Below, in pieces: positions 34,957-44,402 of a stretch of 64,000 nt of DNA. The stretch is taken from contig NZ_CP114882.2 in NCBI RefSeq assembly GCF_027474525.2, forward strand, positions 1,736,001 through 1,800,000. The letters run 5' to 3'. How positions within the stretch are numbered: the stretch's first letter is position 1; each line of letters starts with the position of its first letter. Source of the DNA: Flavobacterium lacustre (GTDB taxonomy: Bacteria > Bacteroidota > Bacteroidia > Flavobacteriales > Flavobacteriaceae). Made by a program: the position numbers and the translations under genes. The notes below the pieces were generated by a model. It worked only from the letters and a program-made list of their open reading frames with translations, did no database searches and was not told the DNA's origin.

Positions 34957-35946
34957 ATGAAGATAATACAAGTATTGAATATTCCTAATTTTTATTCTTC
35001 CTACTATTTGTTAGGATTGAGTCAAATGTATAACGTCCAATTCAAAATGGATTCTCGTTTTACTAAGTTCAATAATAAGCCATTACTGATTTTTAAGGTT
35101 GATGACAACATTGTTGTAATTGATACTGACAATCCAACCGGGGTACATTCAGAATTATATGAATTAGCCAGCGTTTACTTTGTGACGAATAAGCTTATTA
35201 ATCATGATTCTTACAAACAACCCAAAGTTAAACCACTTTACCCTCACTATCCCGTTAATATTGTGTTACTTTATTGTCGTATTTTTGGATTAGGGTTATT
35301 CCGTTATTTGAAATTTAAAGAGGTGCTGCAACAGATTTATATTCTTTGGAGAAGGCCTTTATATATTCAGTATAAAAAAAAATTTAGAAAAGATAATTTT
35401 ATTTTTTTCTCTTCTAATATTTGGAAAAAAGAACCCGAAACCAATCAAATTCGTGCGGAATTTATTCGTTTTTGTAAAGCTGATCGCAGAATAACTTTTA
35501 AAGGCGGATTCATACCGCGCTCTGATGGCCATAATTACGGATTTGATAATGAGCTTAATCATGAAAAATATTCACCGAAGCTATTTTCAAAGCTAAGTGC
35601 CTCCTCTAAAATAGTTTTAAATAATCCCGCAGTTTGTGGAGCAGTGAGCTGGAGACTAGCGGAGTATTTAAATCAGGGTTTGTTTGTTTTGTCATTTCCT
35701 TTTAAAATTGAGTTGCCTCAAAATTTTAGACAGGATACTGAAGTGCGTTTTATCGAACATGTAACGGAATATAAAGCGATTTTCGATACCATAATAGCTA
35801 ATCCAGCCTATCATGAAGCAGTAGCTGCAAATGGTAAATTTTATTTTGATACCTATTGCACTCCTCAAGCACAAGCAAAATATGTAGTTGAGTTTGTATT
35901 TAATAGCCCACCAAATTTAGTAGCTGATCCCAAAAATAATAGTTAA
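34957..35946 (+). CDS. Putative GT-B glycosyltransferase
   Basis: A 329-residue protein with MKIIQVLNIPNFYSSYYLL at the start. In its C-terminal half SKIVLNNPAVCGAVSWRLAE (about 217-236), YLNQGLFVLSF and a late TEYKAIFDTIIANPAYHEAV stretch resemble the donor-domain end of glycosyltransferases that close with a glycosyl transferase group-1-like region. It stands in a row of three GT-B genes. The substrate is unknown and family assignment is tentative. Confidence 0.5.
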   Translation: MKIIQVLNIPNFYSSYYLLGLSQMYNVQFKMDSRFTKFNNKPLLIFKVDDNIVVIDTDNPTGVHSELYELASVYFVTNKLINHDSYKQPKVKPLYPHYPVNIVLLYCRIFGLGLFRYLKFKEVLQQIYILWRRPLYIQYKKKFRKDNFIFFSSNIWKKEPETNQIRAEFIRFCKADRRITFKGGFIPRSDGHNYGFDNELNHEKYSPKLFSKLSASSKIVLNNPAVCGAVSWRLAEYLNQGLFVLSFPFKIELPQNFRQDTEVRFIEHVTEYKAIFDTIIANPAYHEAVAANGKFYFDTYCTPQAQAKYVVEFVFNSPPNLVADPKNNS

Positions 35947-35948
35947 AA

Positions 35949-37067
35949 ATGAAGTTTGTAATATTCACCCATGTTCCCCATTCACAAGCGGATAATCTGT
36001 ATTATGCTTATGCGCCTTATGTTCGTGAAATGAATATATGGGGTAAACAGGTTGATGAACTGCTCGTTGTAGCTCCTTTTGTTTCCGGTAAAGCAACAGC
36101 CATTGACAGTCCTTACGAACATCAGCACCTACACTTAATTCCTGTTCCAAGTTTTGATTTATTATCGGTACAAGCTGTTTTGCTCACTTTATTTAAACTT
36201 CCCGGTTTACTTTGGACTATTTTTAAAGCGATGCAAAATGCGGATCATATTCATTTGCGGTGTCCCGGAAATATTGGTTTGTTGGGATGTTTGGTTCAAA
36301 TTTTATTTCCCAATACTCCCAAAACGGCGAAATATGCCGGTAACTGGGATCCCAAATCCCAGCAGCCTTGGACGTATCGGATGCAAAAATGGATTTTGAG
36401 CAGTACCTTTTTGACCAAGAATATGCAGGTGTTAGTGTATGGAGAATGGGAAGGCAGCTCTCCCAATATTACCCCTTTTTTTACGGCTACTTATTCAGAA
36501 GCGGAGCAAGTTCCTTTTGGTTCAAAAGATTTAAAAATGCCGATTTCCTTTGTCTTTGTCGGGGCTTTAGTCTCCGGTAAAAATCCATTGTACGCGATTC
36601 AATTCGTGGAGACTCTTTTGAAAAAGGGATATGATGTGCAGTTGCATTTGTATGGGGAGGGTGTTGAACGTGTGGCATTAGAGCGCTATATTTTAGCCCG
36701 ACAATTGGAAAAGGCAATTGTATTGATGGGGAACCAGTCTAAAGCAGTTGTACAGCAGGCGTATCAGGACAGTCATTTTGTTTTGTTGCCCTCTGCCAGT
36801 GAAGGTTGGCCAAAAGCCATTGCCGAAGGAATGTTTTGGGGGTGTGTTCCTATCGCAACCTCAGTTTCCTGTGTGCCATTTATGTTGGATTATGGTACAA
36901 GGGGGATTTTGCTGGAAATGAATCTTGAAAAAGATGCGGACCAAATGGAAATTATTCTAAACAATCAGTCGGTTTTTGATGCTAAGCAAAGCGCTGCCGC
37001 TGCTTGGTCGAGAATTTATACGTCGGATTTATTGGAGTCAGAAATTAAAAAACTGTTGCATTCATGA
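35949..37067 (+). CDS. Glycosyltransferase family 4-like
   Basis: A 372-residue GT-B enzyme. ISFVFVGALVSGKNPLYAIQ (about 198-217) opens the donor domain, QLHLYGEGVERVALE and NQSKAVVQQAYQDSHFVLL follow, and SASEGWPKAIAEGMFWGCVP gives an E...E motif. The N-terminal FVIFTHVPHSQADNLYYAYAP lacks the typical GG loop. It starts two bases after the previous stop and overlaps the next by four bases. It is probably a transferase for the Wzy-dependent repeat unit. Confidence 0.82.
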   Translation: MKFVIFTHVPHSQADNLYYAYAPYVREMNIWGKQVDELLVVAPFVSGKATAIDSPYEHQHLHLIPVPSFDLLSVQAVLLTLFKLPGLLWTIFKAMQNADHIHLRCPGNIGLLGCLVQILFPNTPKTAKYAGNWDPKSQQPWTYRMQKWILSSTFLTKNMQVLVYGEWEGSSPNITPFFTATYSEAEQVPFGSKDLKMPISFVFVGALVSGKNPLYAIQFVETLLKKGYDVQLHLYGEGVERVALERYILARQLEKAIVLMGNQSKAVVQQAYQDSHFVLLPSASEGWPKAIAEGMFWGCVPIATSVSCVPFMLDYGTRGILLEMNLEKDADQMEIILNNQSVFDAKQSAAAAWSRIYTSDLLESEIKKLLHS

Positions 37068-38140
37068 GGATTATTCAAATCATAGATTCCTTAGAAGCCG
37101 GAGGAGCGGAGCGTATGGCAGTCAGTTACGCCAATTCTTTAGTGGAAAAAATTGCGTTTTCAGGCTTGGTGGTCACCCGAAAAGAAGGTCCGCTTGTTCG
37201 CCAAATTGATGCGGGGGTTTCTTATTTGTATTTGCATAAAAAAGGCGTCCTTGATTTAAAAGCCCTTTTTCGGTTGCGGCAGTATGTAAAAGCCAACCAA
37301 GTTGCGATGGTTCAGGCACACAGCACTTCTTTTTTTCTTGCTTTTTTACTGCGATTAATTTGTCCGTCCGTGCGACTTATCTGGCACGATCATTATGGTG
37401 ACAGTGAGTTTTTGGCGCAACGGCCCCGGTTTGTTTTGCGTCTGGTTCTTCCTTTTTTTAGTGGTATTATTGCGGTTAATCAAAAATTGAAAACGTGGTC
37501 GGAACAACAGTTCCATTTAAAAAATACGCTTTATTTGCCTAATTTCCCATCCGAAGAAAATACTGTTCCTGAACAGACATTATTATCTGGTATTACAGGA
37601 AAACGCATTGTTTGTCTGGCCAATTTAAGAGCTCAAAAAGATCATTTTTTGCTGCTGGAAGTGGCGAAAAGAGTGCAACAGACTCATCCCGACTGGAGTT
37701 TTCATTTGGTAGGAAAAGATTTTAATGATGTGTATTCTCAAAAAATTAAGCAATTAGTTGTTGCTTCTCATTTAGAAAAAAATGTGTTTCTTTACGGTTC
37801 AAAAGAAGATGTGTCTCACATTTTGAATCAATCCGCTATTGCGATACTGACTTCACAATCGGAAGGCTTACCGGTGGCGCTCTTGGAGTATGGATGGCAT
37901 AAGAAGCCCGTTGTTGTTACGGATGTAGGTGAGATTTCGTCCTTGGTTACTCATCGTGAAAACGGTTTTTTAATCGCTTCGCAACAGGAGGGATTGTTTT
38001 ATGAAGCTTTGGTTGAATTGATAGCGAATCCGTCGTTGTGTGAAAGCTTTGGTGAGCAATTGTATCAAAGTGTTGTTTTGAATTATTCTGAAAAAGCGGT
38101 TATAGCAAAGTATTTAAATTGGTGTGCCCAAATAAAATGA
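37064..38140 (+). CDS. Glycosyltransferase family 4
   Basis: A 358-residue GT4 enzyme: MRIIQIIDSLEAGGAERMAV is the classic acceptor-domain start, RIVCLANLRAQKDHFLLLEV (about 185-204) opens the donor domain, and SQSEGLPVALLEYGWHKKPV (about 265-284) carries EX7E, then TDVGEISSLVTHRENGFLI. It overlaps its neighbours by four bases each, so it is translationally coupled to the upstream transferase and the polymerase gene. The sugar is unknown. Confidence 0.9.
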   Translation: MRIIQIIDSLEAGGAERMAVSYANSLVEKIAFSGLVVTRKEGPLVRQIDAGVSYLYLHKKGVLDLKALFRLRQYVKANQVAMVQAHSTSFFLAFLLRLICPSVRLIWHDHYGDSEFLAQRPRFVLRLVLPFFSGIIAVNQKLKTWSEQQFHLKNTLYLPNFPSEENTVPEQTLLSGITGKRIVCLANLRAQKDHFLLLEVAKRVQQTHPDWSFHLVGKDFNDVYSQKIKQLVVASHLEKNVFLYGSKEDVSHILNQSAIAILTSQSEGLPVALLEYGWHKKPVVVTDVGEISSLVTHRENGFLIASQQEGLFYEALVELIANPSLCESFGEQLYQSVVLNYSEKAVIAKYLNWCAQIK

Positions 38141-39480
38141 AAAAAGAAGACCTTTCGTATCTCTATTTAATTGTATTTCATGTGCTTATCGGCGCATTGG
38201 GCTATGCTTTTCCATTTACTTCCAAAATATATGGCTATTCTATTTTTATATTTGGTTTCTTTTATATTATAAAAAAACAGAATAAAAATAATGAAGCTCT
38301 TATGGTTGCTGCTTATGTAGTAGGCAGCGAAGTTTTTTTGAGGATGACTGACGGGAATCCTCTGTATGAGATTTCGAAGTACGGTGTGATGATTTTTCTT
38401 TTGATTGGAATGTATTACAGTGGGATTTCGAAGGGAGCCGTTCCCTATTGGCTTTTTTTACTGCTGTTGGTTCCCAGTATTGTGATTTCAACCGTTGCGC
38501 TGGATTTTGATACTAATATTCGGAAAGCGATTGCTTTTAATGTTTCGGGGCCAGTCTGTTTGGGCATTGCATCTCTTTATACGTTCAGGCGTGTTGTTTC
38601 GATGCAGCAAATCAATCAGATAATGCTTAGTTTGGGACTGCCTGTTATTACATGTATGGTGTATTTGACTTTTTATACTCCAAATATTCAGGAAGTTATT
38701 ACGGGTACAGAATCTAATTTCCAGACTTCGGGAGGCTATGGTCCGAATCAGGTTGCGACTATTTTGGGTTTAGGGATGTTTATTTTCTTTTCACGGATTA
38801 TATTAGCTTCCAAAACTACATCTCAGGTGCTTGTTAATTTCATTCTGGCATTGAATATTACTTATCGGGGGATGCTTACTTTTTCGCGTGGCGGTATGAT
38901 TACCGGTTTTTTAATGATACTATTCCTGTTGTTATTTTTGTATTTTAAATCCAATTCAGGAGGCAGAATCAAATTGAATTATATCATCGTATTTGTTGGT
39001 CTTGCCTTGATTGCCACTTGGGGCTATACTTCTTTTACAACAGGGGGGCTTATAGATAAACGCTATGCGAATCAAGATGCTAAAGGCCGTGTAAAAGAAA
39101 GTAAGTTTACCGGAAGGGAAGATGTGGCACAAAATGAAATCAACACTTTTTTGAATAATCCCATTTTTGGAGTTGGTGTCGGAAAAGGGGTTGAAGTCCG
39201 AAAAGCAGAAACAAATGTTGAAGTGCAGTCGCATGATGAAATCACCCGAATGTTAGCGGAACATGGTCTTTTTGGTGTTGTTGGATTGCTTATTTTATTC
39301 TTTACTCCCTTAATTTTATATTTAGAAAATCAATTCAATATGTTTTTATTGTGTTTTCTTTTGTTTTGGTTGTTGACTATTAATCATGCCGCTATGCGAA
39401 CCGCAGCGCCCGCTTTTGTCTATTCCTTGTCTTTGCTGAATGTCCAGTTGGGGCTTCCTAAAAAGCGCGTGAGACATTAA
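38137..39480 (+). CDS. wzy: Wzy-type O-antigen polymerase / ligase family protein
   Basis: A 447-residue polytopic protein with about a dozen hydrophobic segments. The Wzy_C region LTFSRGGMITGFLMILF and a long periplasmic loop with KFTGREDVAQNEINTFLNNP then IFGVGVGKGVEVRKAE and SHDEITRMLAEHGLFGVVGL are family hallmarks. It would polymerise undecaprenyl-linked repeat units in the periplasm. I chose ATG 38137 (four-base overlap with the GT4 gene). An O-antigen ligase role is the alternative; its place beside the initiating transferase favours polymerase. Confidence 0.82.
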   Translation: MKKEDLSYLYLIVFHVLIGALGYAFPFTSKIYGYSIFIFGFFYIIKKQNKNNEALMVAAYVVGSEVFLRMTDGNPLYEISKYGVMIFLLIGMYYSGISKGAVPYWLFLLLLVPSIVISTVALDFDTNIRKAIAFNVSGPVCLGIASLYTFRRVVSMQQINQIMLSLGLPVITCMVYLTFYTPNIQEVITGTESNFQTSGGYGPNQVATILGLGMFIFFSRIILASKTTSQVLVNFILALNITYRGMLTFSRGGMITGFLMILFLLLFLYFKSNSGGRIKLNYIIVFVGLALIATWGYTSFTTGGLIDKRYANQDAKGRVKESKFTGREDVAQNEINTFLNNPIFGVGVGKGVEVRKAETNVEVQSHDEITRMLAEHGLFGVVGLLILFFTPLILYLENQFNMFLLCFLLFWLLTINHAAMRTAAPAFVYSLSLLNVQLGLPKKRVRH

Positions 39481-39688
39481 TCGTGTTTTCGATAGGGTTC
39501 GGGTTTGTTTTTCCTTGTCAAGAAAGGATATGACTACGAAATTCTTATTTTTCAGTTTCTATTCTAAGCATTGTTTATTTATGGTCCTCTATTTCTAAAA
39601 AACCCCAAAAAGCGCATTTATTAATGTTCCGTTCAATTTATATATTAAACAAAATGCCTAAATTGCACCCAAATAGCTAAATAATACC

Positions 39689-41083
39689 ATGTCCTCTAAA
39701 TATAAGATTCATTTTGAAATTTCAGAACGGAAAATTATCCTGCGCCTTTTTGACGTTGCCTTTGTTTTGAGTGCTTTGTATTTAGTAGGGTATTTTTTTA
39801 ATTTTAGTTACTTCAGTATTTCCTCCACCAATTTTTCCTGGACTTTTGTTTTAGGTATTTATATCATGTTTTTTGGTGCTATTTTCGAGATGTATAATCT
39901 ACAGGTGGCCAGTAATCAGTTTCAGATTTTCAGAAGTACGGTTCTTACTGCCTCCACGACTGTTGTGGTTTATTTGTTGACTCCTGTTTTTTCTCCGGAA
40001 CTGCCTTCCAACCGAATACAAATGTTGATTTTTTATCTTACCGTATTTTTGGCTTTACTTTTTTGGCGAATGGTTTATGTGCTTTTTTTGGCCTCCAACC
40101 GATTTATTCAAAATGCGGTACTGATTTGTGATAAAGAGCAAGTCGAAGAATTGATTCTGGGCTTGGAAAATATTGATCCCCATTATAAAATTGTTGCCTA
40201 TGTTAATTCGGATTGTAATGGTGTTGAAGATTTTGAATACCATTATGTAAAAAACATAAAGAAAGATACCTTAACTTCCTTCGTAAAAGAGCATGCCATT
40301 TCCGAAATTGTAATTGCTTCCCAAAAAAATGACAGTATTACAGCAGATTTGTACCATCAGCTGATTGGTTTGTTGGAGTCCGGAAATATTATTCGGGAAT
40401 ATACGCAGGTCTATGAAAGCAAAACCCAGCGTATTCCGGTACAGTATATCTCCCGCGATTTTTATCGGTTTTTCCCGTTTAGCAGGAGTAATAACAATAA
40501 GTTGTATTTGTTGATGGTGCGGGTTTTTGAAATTATAATTTCAGTATCCGGATTGTCTATAGGTATTCTCTTTCTTCCTTTCATCCTTATCGGAAATGCT
40601 GTGGGCAACAGAGGTACCCTGTTTTATACCCAAGAACGTGTTGGAAAAGACTCAAAGGTTTTTAAGATATTCAAATTCAGGACCATGGTAAAAAATGCGG
40701 AGTCTAACGGTGCGGTTTTTACCACGATTAATGACGCCAGAATCAACGTTTTCGGCAAGTTTTTGAGAAAAACACGTATCGATGAATTTCCTCAATTTAT
40801 CAATATTTTAAAAGGGGAAATGGCTGTTATTGGTCCAAGACCCGAGCGTCCCGTTTTTGTTGATGAAATTGCGGCATTAATGCCTTTTTATGAGACCCGT
40901 CACGTTATAAAACCCGGACTTACCGGATGGGCACAAGTGAATTATTCTTACGGAGAAACCATTGATGACAGTTTAATTAAGCTGCAATACGATTTGTATT
41001 ATATTAAGCACCGCAGTATTTTTCTGGACTTGAACATTATGTTTAAAACGGTGACTACGGTAGTTTTTTACAGGGGGCAATAG
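39689..41083 (+). CDS. Initiating polyprenyl-phosphate glycosylphosphotransferase (WcaJ/WbaP-like)
   Basis: A 464-residue protein. Four to five N-terminal membrane helices (to about 135) precede a nucleotide-binding-like region and, after a further helix near 273-300, a sugar transferase domain. KFRTM (329-333), RIDEFPQ with D365/E366 (363-369), IGPRPERP (381-388) and KPGLTGWAQVNY are intact. It transfers a sugar-1-phosphate to undecaprenyl phosphate and so starts the repeat unit. It ends the second polysaccharide locus. Its TAG stop is immediately followed by a GGGTNTT heptamer array. Confidence 0.93.
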   Translation: MSSKYKIHFEISERKIILRLFDVAFVLSALYLVGYFFNFSYFSISSTNFSWTFVLGIYIMFFGAIFEMYNLQVASNQFQIFRSTVLTASTTVVVYLLTPVFSPELPSNRIQMLIFYLTVFLALLFWRMVYVLFLASNRFIQNAVLICDKEQVEELILGLENIDPHYKIVAYVNSDCNGVEDFEYHYVKNIKKDTLTSFVKEHAISEIVIASQKNDSITADLYHQLIGLLESGNIIREYTQVYESKTQRIPVQYISRDFYRFFPFSRSNNNKLYLLMVRVFEIIISVSGLSIGILFLPFILIGNAVGNRGTLFYTQERVGKDSKVFKIFKFRTMVKNAESNGAVFTTINDARINVFGKFLRKTRIDEFPQFINILKGEMAVIGPRPERPVFVDEIAALMPFYETRHVIKPGLTGWAQVNYSYGETIDDSLIKLQYDLYYIKHRSIFLDLNIMFKTVTTVVFYRGQ

Positions 41084-41148
41084 GTTTTTTGGGTTTTGGG
41101 TGTTGGGTTTTGGGTATTAGGTTATAGGTTCTGGGTGTTGGGTTTTAG
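41084..41148 (+). repeat. G-rich heptamer array (GGGTNTT), site 1
   Basis: From the stop codon of the glycosylphosphotransferase the forward strand reads in 7-base steps GGGTTTT, GGGTGTT, GGGTTTT, GGGTATT, AGGTTAT, AGGTTCT, GGGTGTT, GGGTTTT. The far end encodes the last residues and TAA stop of the convergent DUF4105 gene. Runs of GGG spaced by four bases could form G-quadruplexes. Confidence 0.9.
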
Positions 41149-42261
41149 GGATTTTAGTATTGGTTTTAGTAGAATGACCGTGCTTGTAATTATCATTGGC
41201 AGTACGATTAAGAAATGGGCTTTGTTTATCAAAATTACAGCATAAACGGCTAATGAAAGCAGATTGAAAAGTGCTGTATAATAGATTCCTTTTTCCTTTT
41301 TTACGGCATAAAAATAAAGCAATGCCAGTAGCGCCGGATTGAATAACAATATGTTGTAATTGTATTCTAATTCCCGGTGCAATGAATAGCTTCCCGCAAA
41401 AATAAAAAATAAGCCTATTACCGCCAGTAATCCGAGGTAACCAAAATTCACACTTCTTTTGTTTAGTATCAGGATGCCTCCCAAAATCAGCAGGTAGGTG
41501 TAGCCATTATTCCACCAAGAAAAAGGAACTTCTTTTTCGAATTCCAACAGTGTTTTTGTTTCTTTTGCTAGCAGTTGCTTTTTAAAGTGTACTGTTTTTA
41601 AACTTTTTTCTAACTCAAAAGGTAAGAACAGTTGCGTCCCCATTCCGTCCACTTTTTTTCCGAAAATGATGCTGGTTCCTAATTTTTCATAAAAATGATG
41701 GTCAAAATACGGGTACAGAATTGTTCTGTACGTAATGTCAGTATCGGCGTTTTTTACAATGGCCGTGGTGTCGAGTGTTTTGTTGATGATGTCCACCACC
41801 ATCGAAGTACAGTTTTTATCGATAAATTTATAGGTGTAGTGGCTTTCCCCTGAGGCTAAAGAAGTATTTAAATTATCAAATAATTGTTGTTTCAGCGTAT
41901 TGGGAATTTCTAATTCCTGTTCGTAAACCGACCTTTTTTCATACGTATATTCGTTTATAAAATCAGCATACGGATGCACTACGGCAAAATACTGTAAGTC
42001 GCCTTTGATGAATTTTAATACAAAATTGGGTGTTCCAAAATCAAAAGCCCCATAATTGTAAACCCAATCGATGTTGTTGAACGGGTCGTTGATACGGATG
42101 GCAGTATGTCCGAACATGGAATAGGATTCGTTGCCCGTTCCGCAAGTAATTACGCTTACTTTTGCTTCTTTTGACAATAAATGGTTTTGTCCGAAACTAT
42201 AGTTTATGGTGGTAAATAGGAGTATAAAAAGAACTAATTTTTTTAAAAGGTAAAGATTCAT
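41122..42261 (-). CDS. DUF4105 (Lnb N-terminal-like) exported membrane protein
   Basis: A 379-residue protein with an N-terminal signal segment (YLLKKLVLFILLFTTINYSF) and a DUF4105 domain: SVITCGTGNESYSMFGHTAI, INDPFNNIDWVYNYGAFDF and KFIDKNCTSMVVDI with a conserved cysteine and histidine layout. Five or so hydrophobic helices follow from about residue 255. DUF4105 belongs to the lacto-N-biosidase (Lnb) N-terminal group; its activity is unknown here. I use ATG 42261 (MNLYLLKK) rather than the one at 42288. The final residues PNTQNL are encoded in heptamer repeats. Confidence 0.82.
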   Translation of the reverse strand: MNLYLLKKLVLFILLFTTINYSFGQNHLLSKEAKVSVITCGTGNESYSMFGHTAIRINDPFNNIDWVYNYGAFDFGTPNFVLKFIKGDLQYFAVVHPYADFINEYTYEKRSVYEQELEIPNTLKQQLFDNLNTSLASGESHYTYKFIDKNCTSMVVDIINKTLDTTAIVKNADTDITYRTILYPYFDHHFYEKLGTSIIFGKKVDGMGTQLFLPFELEKSLKTVHFKKQLLAKETKTLLEFEKEVPFSWWNNGYTYLLILGGILILNKRSVNFGYLGLLAVIGLFFIFAGSYSLHRELEYNYNILLFNPALLALLYFYAVKKEKGIYYTALFNLLSLAVYAVILINKAHFLIVLPMIITSTVILLKPILKSLKPNTQNL

Positions 42262-42432
42262 TTGGCAAAAAGTGTTAGCGTGCAACAAGCGTTAGTTTGC
42301 TATTCAGGTGTCTTGTTTTATCCTTTTTTAGCAGGTTTGTTTTGCAAAGATACTCAAAGTAACTAAAGTACTTCACACTGTTTTTGGGTGGTTTTTTTGA
42401 ATGACAGCAAATAGTACGCTTTCGATTACCAC

Positions 42433-43500
42433 TTAGTTTCTGAACATTCCCAACTCTACTTTTACCGAAAATATATTCGAATATAAAGCGGTACTTTGGT
42501 TTCCTAAATCGGTTAGCGCATAATCAATTTGAATGCCTTTGTATTTAAAACCTACTCCTATATTTGGTTGGAACCCTACTTTTTCGGTGTTGTCTATTTG
42601 TGTTACTTTTTGAAAATTTCCAACACCCGCTCTGAGAAAAACTAAGTCGGTATAACCGAATTCGAATCCCAAAGCCGGATCGATACTTACTGCATCGGTC
42701 GCCAATATATCATTGGTTTTGGTCAATCGCATGTTCATATTGGCTGCAGCCAAAATGCTGTAATCGTAGTGAATATTGAATTTTTTAGCTACTCCCAGTT
42801 GTATTTTTGGTGCGGTAATCTCCGTGCTTTCCGGTAATTCCTGATTTTCACCTGGAATCGCATTCGCTACTTTTTGGTATTCTTGTTCGTCAATACTCCA
42901 CACATTATAAGTAGTCGTAATGTCGCGGACCATCAGTCCAAATTGCCAATCGTTCCTTTCTAATTGGAGTCCAACATCAAAACCAAATCCCCAAGAATTC
43001 GCAAATTTACCGATTACGCGTCGGATTATTTTGGCATTCACGCCATATTGAAATCCGGGAACCGGTAATTTTCGAGCATAAGAAAAGGTGAATCCATAAT
43101 CGGCTGTCGAGAATAAGCTGATGCGGTTGTAGTCGATATTGCCTTCGCTGTCAATTAATTCGGTCGTATTGAGGATGTCGTCGACCCCAAAACGGATCAT
43201 CGAAATTCCCCAGGCGCTCCGGTCATCTATCGGGCTGGCATAGGCTATGTAATCGTATTGGGCAATATTGGCAAAATAATTGGCGTGCATCAGGGATACC
43301 TGATGGTCTTCGAGATGGATTAAACCTGCAGGATTCCAATAGCCCGAATTGACATCAGTTGTCGCTGCCACAGCGGTATTGGCCCTGCCCAAAGCGGCGG
43401 CATCAACACCAATGTTCATGAACTCATTGGAGTATTTCCGGACTGCCTGGCTGTACATGCTTAGGCTTATCAAAAATACAAACAGGAACGTTTTTTTCAA
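42433..43500 (-). CDS. PorV/PorQ-family outer-membrane beta-barrel protein
   Basis: A 355-residue protein with a signal peptide (MKKTFLFVFLISLSMYSQA) and a beta-barrel-like remainder of alternating aromatic and polar strands. YSNEFMNIGVDAAALGRANT and DVNSGYWNPAGL (about 50-61) are typical of the PorV/PorQ group, whose members include type IX secretion components. Whether this copy serves secretion is not known; several paralogues are common in this phylum. It is a single reverse-strand gene, divergent from pssA. Confidence 0.8.
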   Translation of the reverse strand: MKKTFLFVFLISLSMYSQAVRKYSNEFMNIGVDAAALGRANTAVAATTDVNSGYWNPAGLIHLEDHQVSLMHANYFANIAQYDYIAYASPIDDRSAWGISMIRFGVDDILNTTELIDSEGNIDYNRISLFSTADYGFTFSYARKLPVPGFQYGVNAKIIRRVIGKFANSWGFGFDVGLQLERNDWQFGLMVRDITTTYNVWSIDEQEYQKVANAIPGENQELPESTEITAPKIQLGVAKKFNIHYDYSILAAANMNMRLTKTNDILATDAVSIDPALGFEFGYTDLVFLRAGVGNFQKVTQIDNTEKVGFQPNIGVGFKYKGIQIDYALTDLGNQSTALYSNIFSVKVELGMFRN

Positions 43501-43690
43501 AAGGATTATTTTTAGCTCCCCAAAGGGCGTTACATTTTCATCAAAAATATAATTTTTTACCGAGCTTATTTCTTCCTTTTGCTAAATAATATAAAAGGGA
43601 CCGGCTTGATGAAAAATCTCTATTAAAAACGCACGGCTCTTGAACTTATTATATTAAATTTGTCGCTCTTGACGCTAAATTAAAATTACT

Positions 43691-44392
43691 ATGACAATTA
43701 AAAAGCATATTCCAAATCTGATTACCTTATTGAATCTTTTTTGTGGTTGTATTGCCCTTGTTTTTGCGGTTGACCGGAATTATGAAATGGCCTTTTATTT
43801 TGTATGTCTAGGTATTTTCTTGGATTTTTTTGATGGTTTTTTTGCCCGATTGTTTCAGGTTTCCAGTCCGCTTGGTTTGCAATTGGATTCTTTGGCCGAT
43901 ATGGTTACCAGTGGCGTAGTTCCCGGATTTGTTATGTTTACTTTGATGGAAGACAGTTCTAATCCGAATCACTATTTGTCCTTTTTGGGATTTCTGATTG
44001 CCTTAGGGTCTTGTTATCGTTTGGCAAATTTTAATATTGATACCCGTCAAACCGACTCTTTTATAGGCTTGCCGACTCCTGCCAATGCGCTCTTTATTTT
44101 AAGTTTGCCTTTAGTTTTACAGTATTCAGATTCTATGATTGTATTAGAGATTTTAACTAACTATGGCGTTTTGTTGGGGATTACTTTGTTGAGCGTTTAT
44201 ATTTTGAATGCTGAAATTCCGTTATTTTCCCTAAAAATCAAAAAATTTAATTTGAAGGACAATGCACTTCAAATTGTCTTTCTTTTCTTGTCTTTGTTGC
44301 TGTTGGTTTTCTTTCAGTATTTAGGTATACTTTTGGTCATTGTTTTTTATGTCCTTCTTTCTGTGGTGAATAATATATTTTTTTCTAAGTAG
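43691..44392 (+). CDS. pssA: CDP-diacylglycerol-serine O-phosphatidyltransferase
   Basis: A 233-residue CDP-alcohol phosphatidyltransferase with six to seven membrane helices. The active-site pattern D-x2-DG-x2-AR-x8-G-x3-D-x3-D is present from DFFDGFFARLF to LDSLAD (about 48-73). PNLITLLNLFCGCIALVFA at the start is typical of the PssA subgroup, which makes phosphatidylserine as precursor of phosphatidylethanolamine. The GH25 gene follows ten bases later, so the two may be co-transcribed. Confidence 0.92.
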   Translation: MTIKKHIPNLITLLNLFCGCIALVFAVDRNYEMAFYFVCLGIFLDFFDGFFARLFQVSSPLGLQLDSLADMVTSGVVPGFVMFTLMEDSSNPNHYLSFLGFLIALGSCYRLANFNIDTRQTDSFIGLPTPANALFILSLPLVLQYSDSMIVLEILTNYGVLLGITLLSVYILNAEIPLFSLKIKKFNLKDNALQIVFLFLSLLLLVFFQYLGILLVIVFYVLLSVVNNIFFSK

Positions 44393-44402
44393 TTTTCGTT
44401 GC

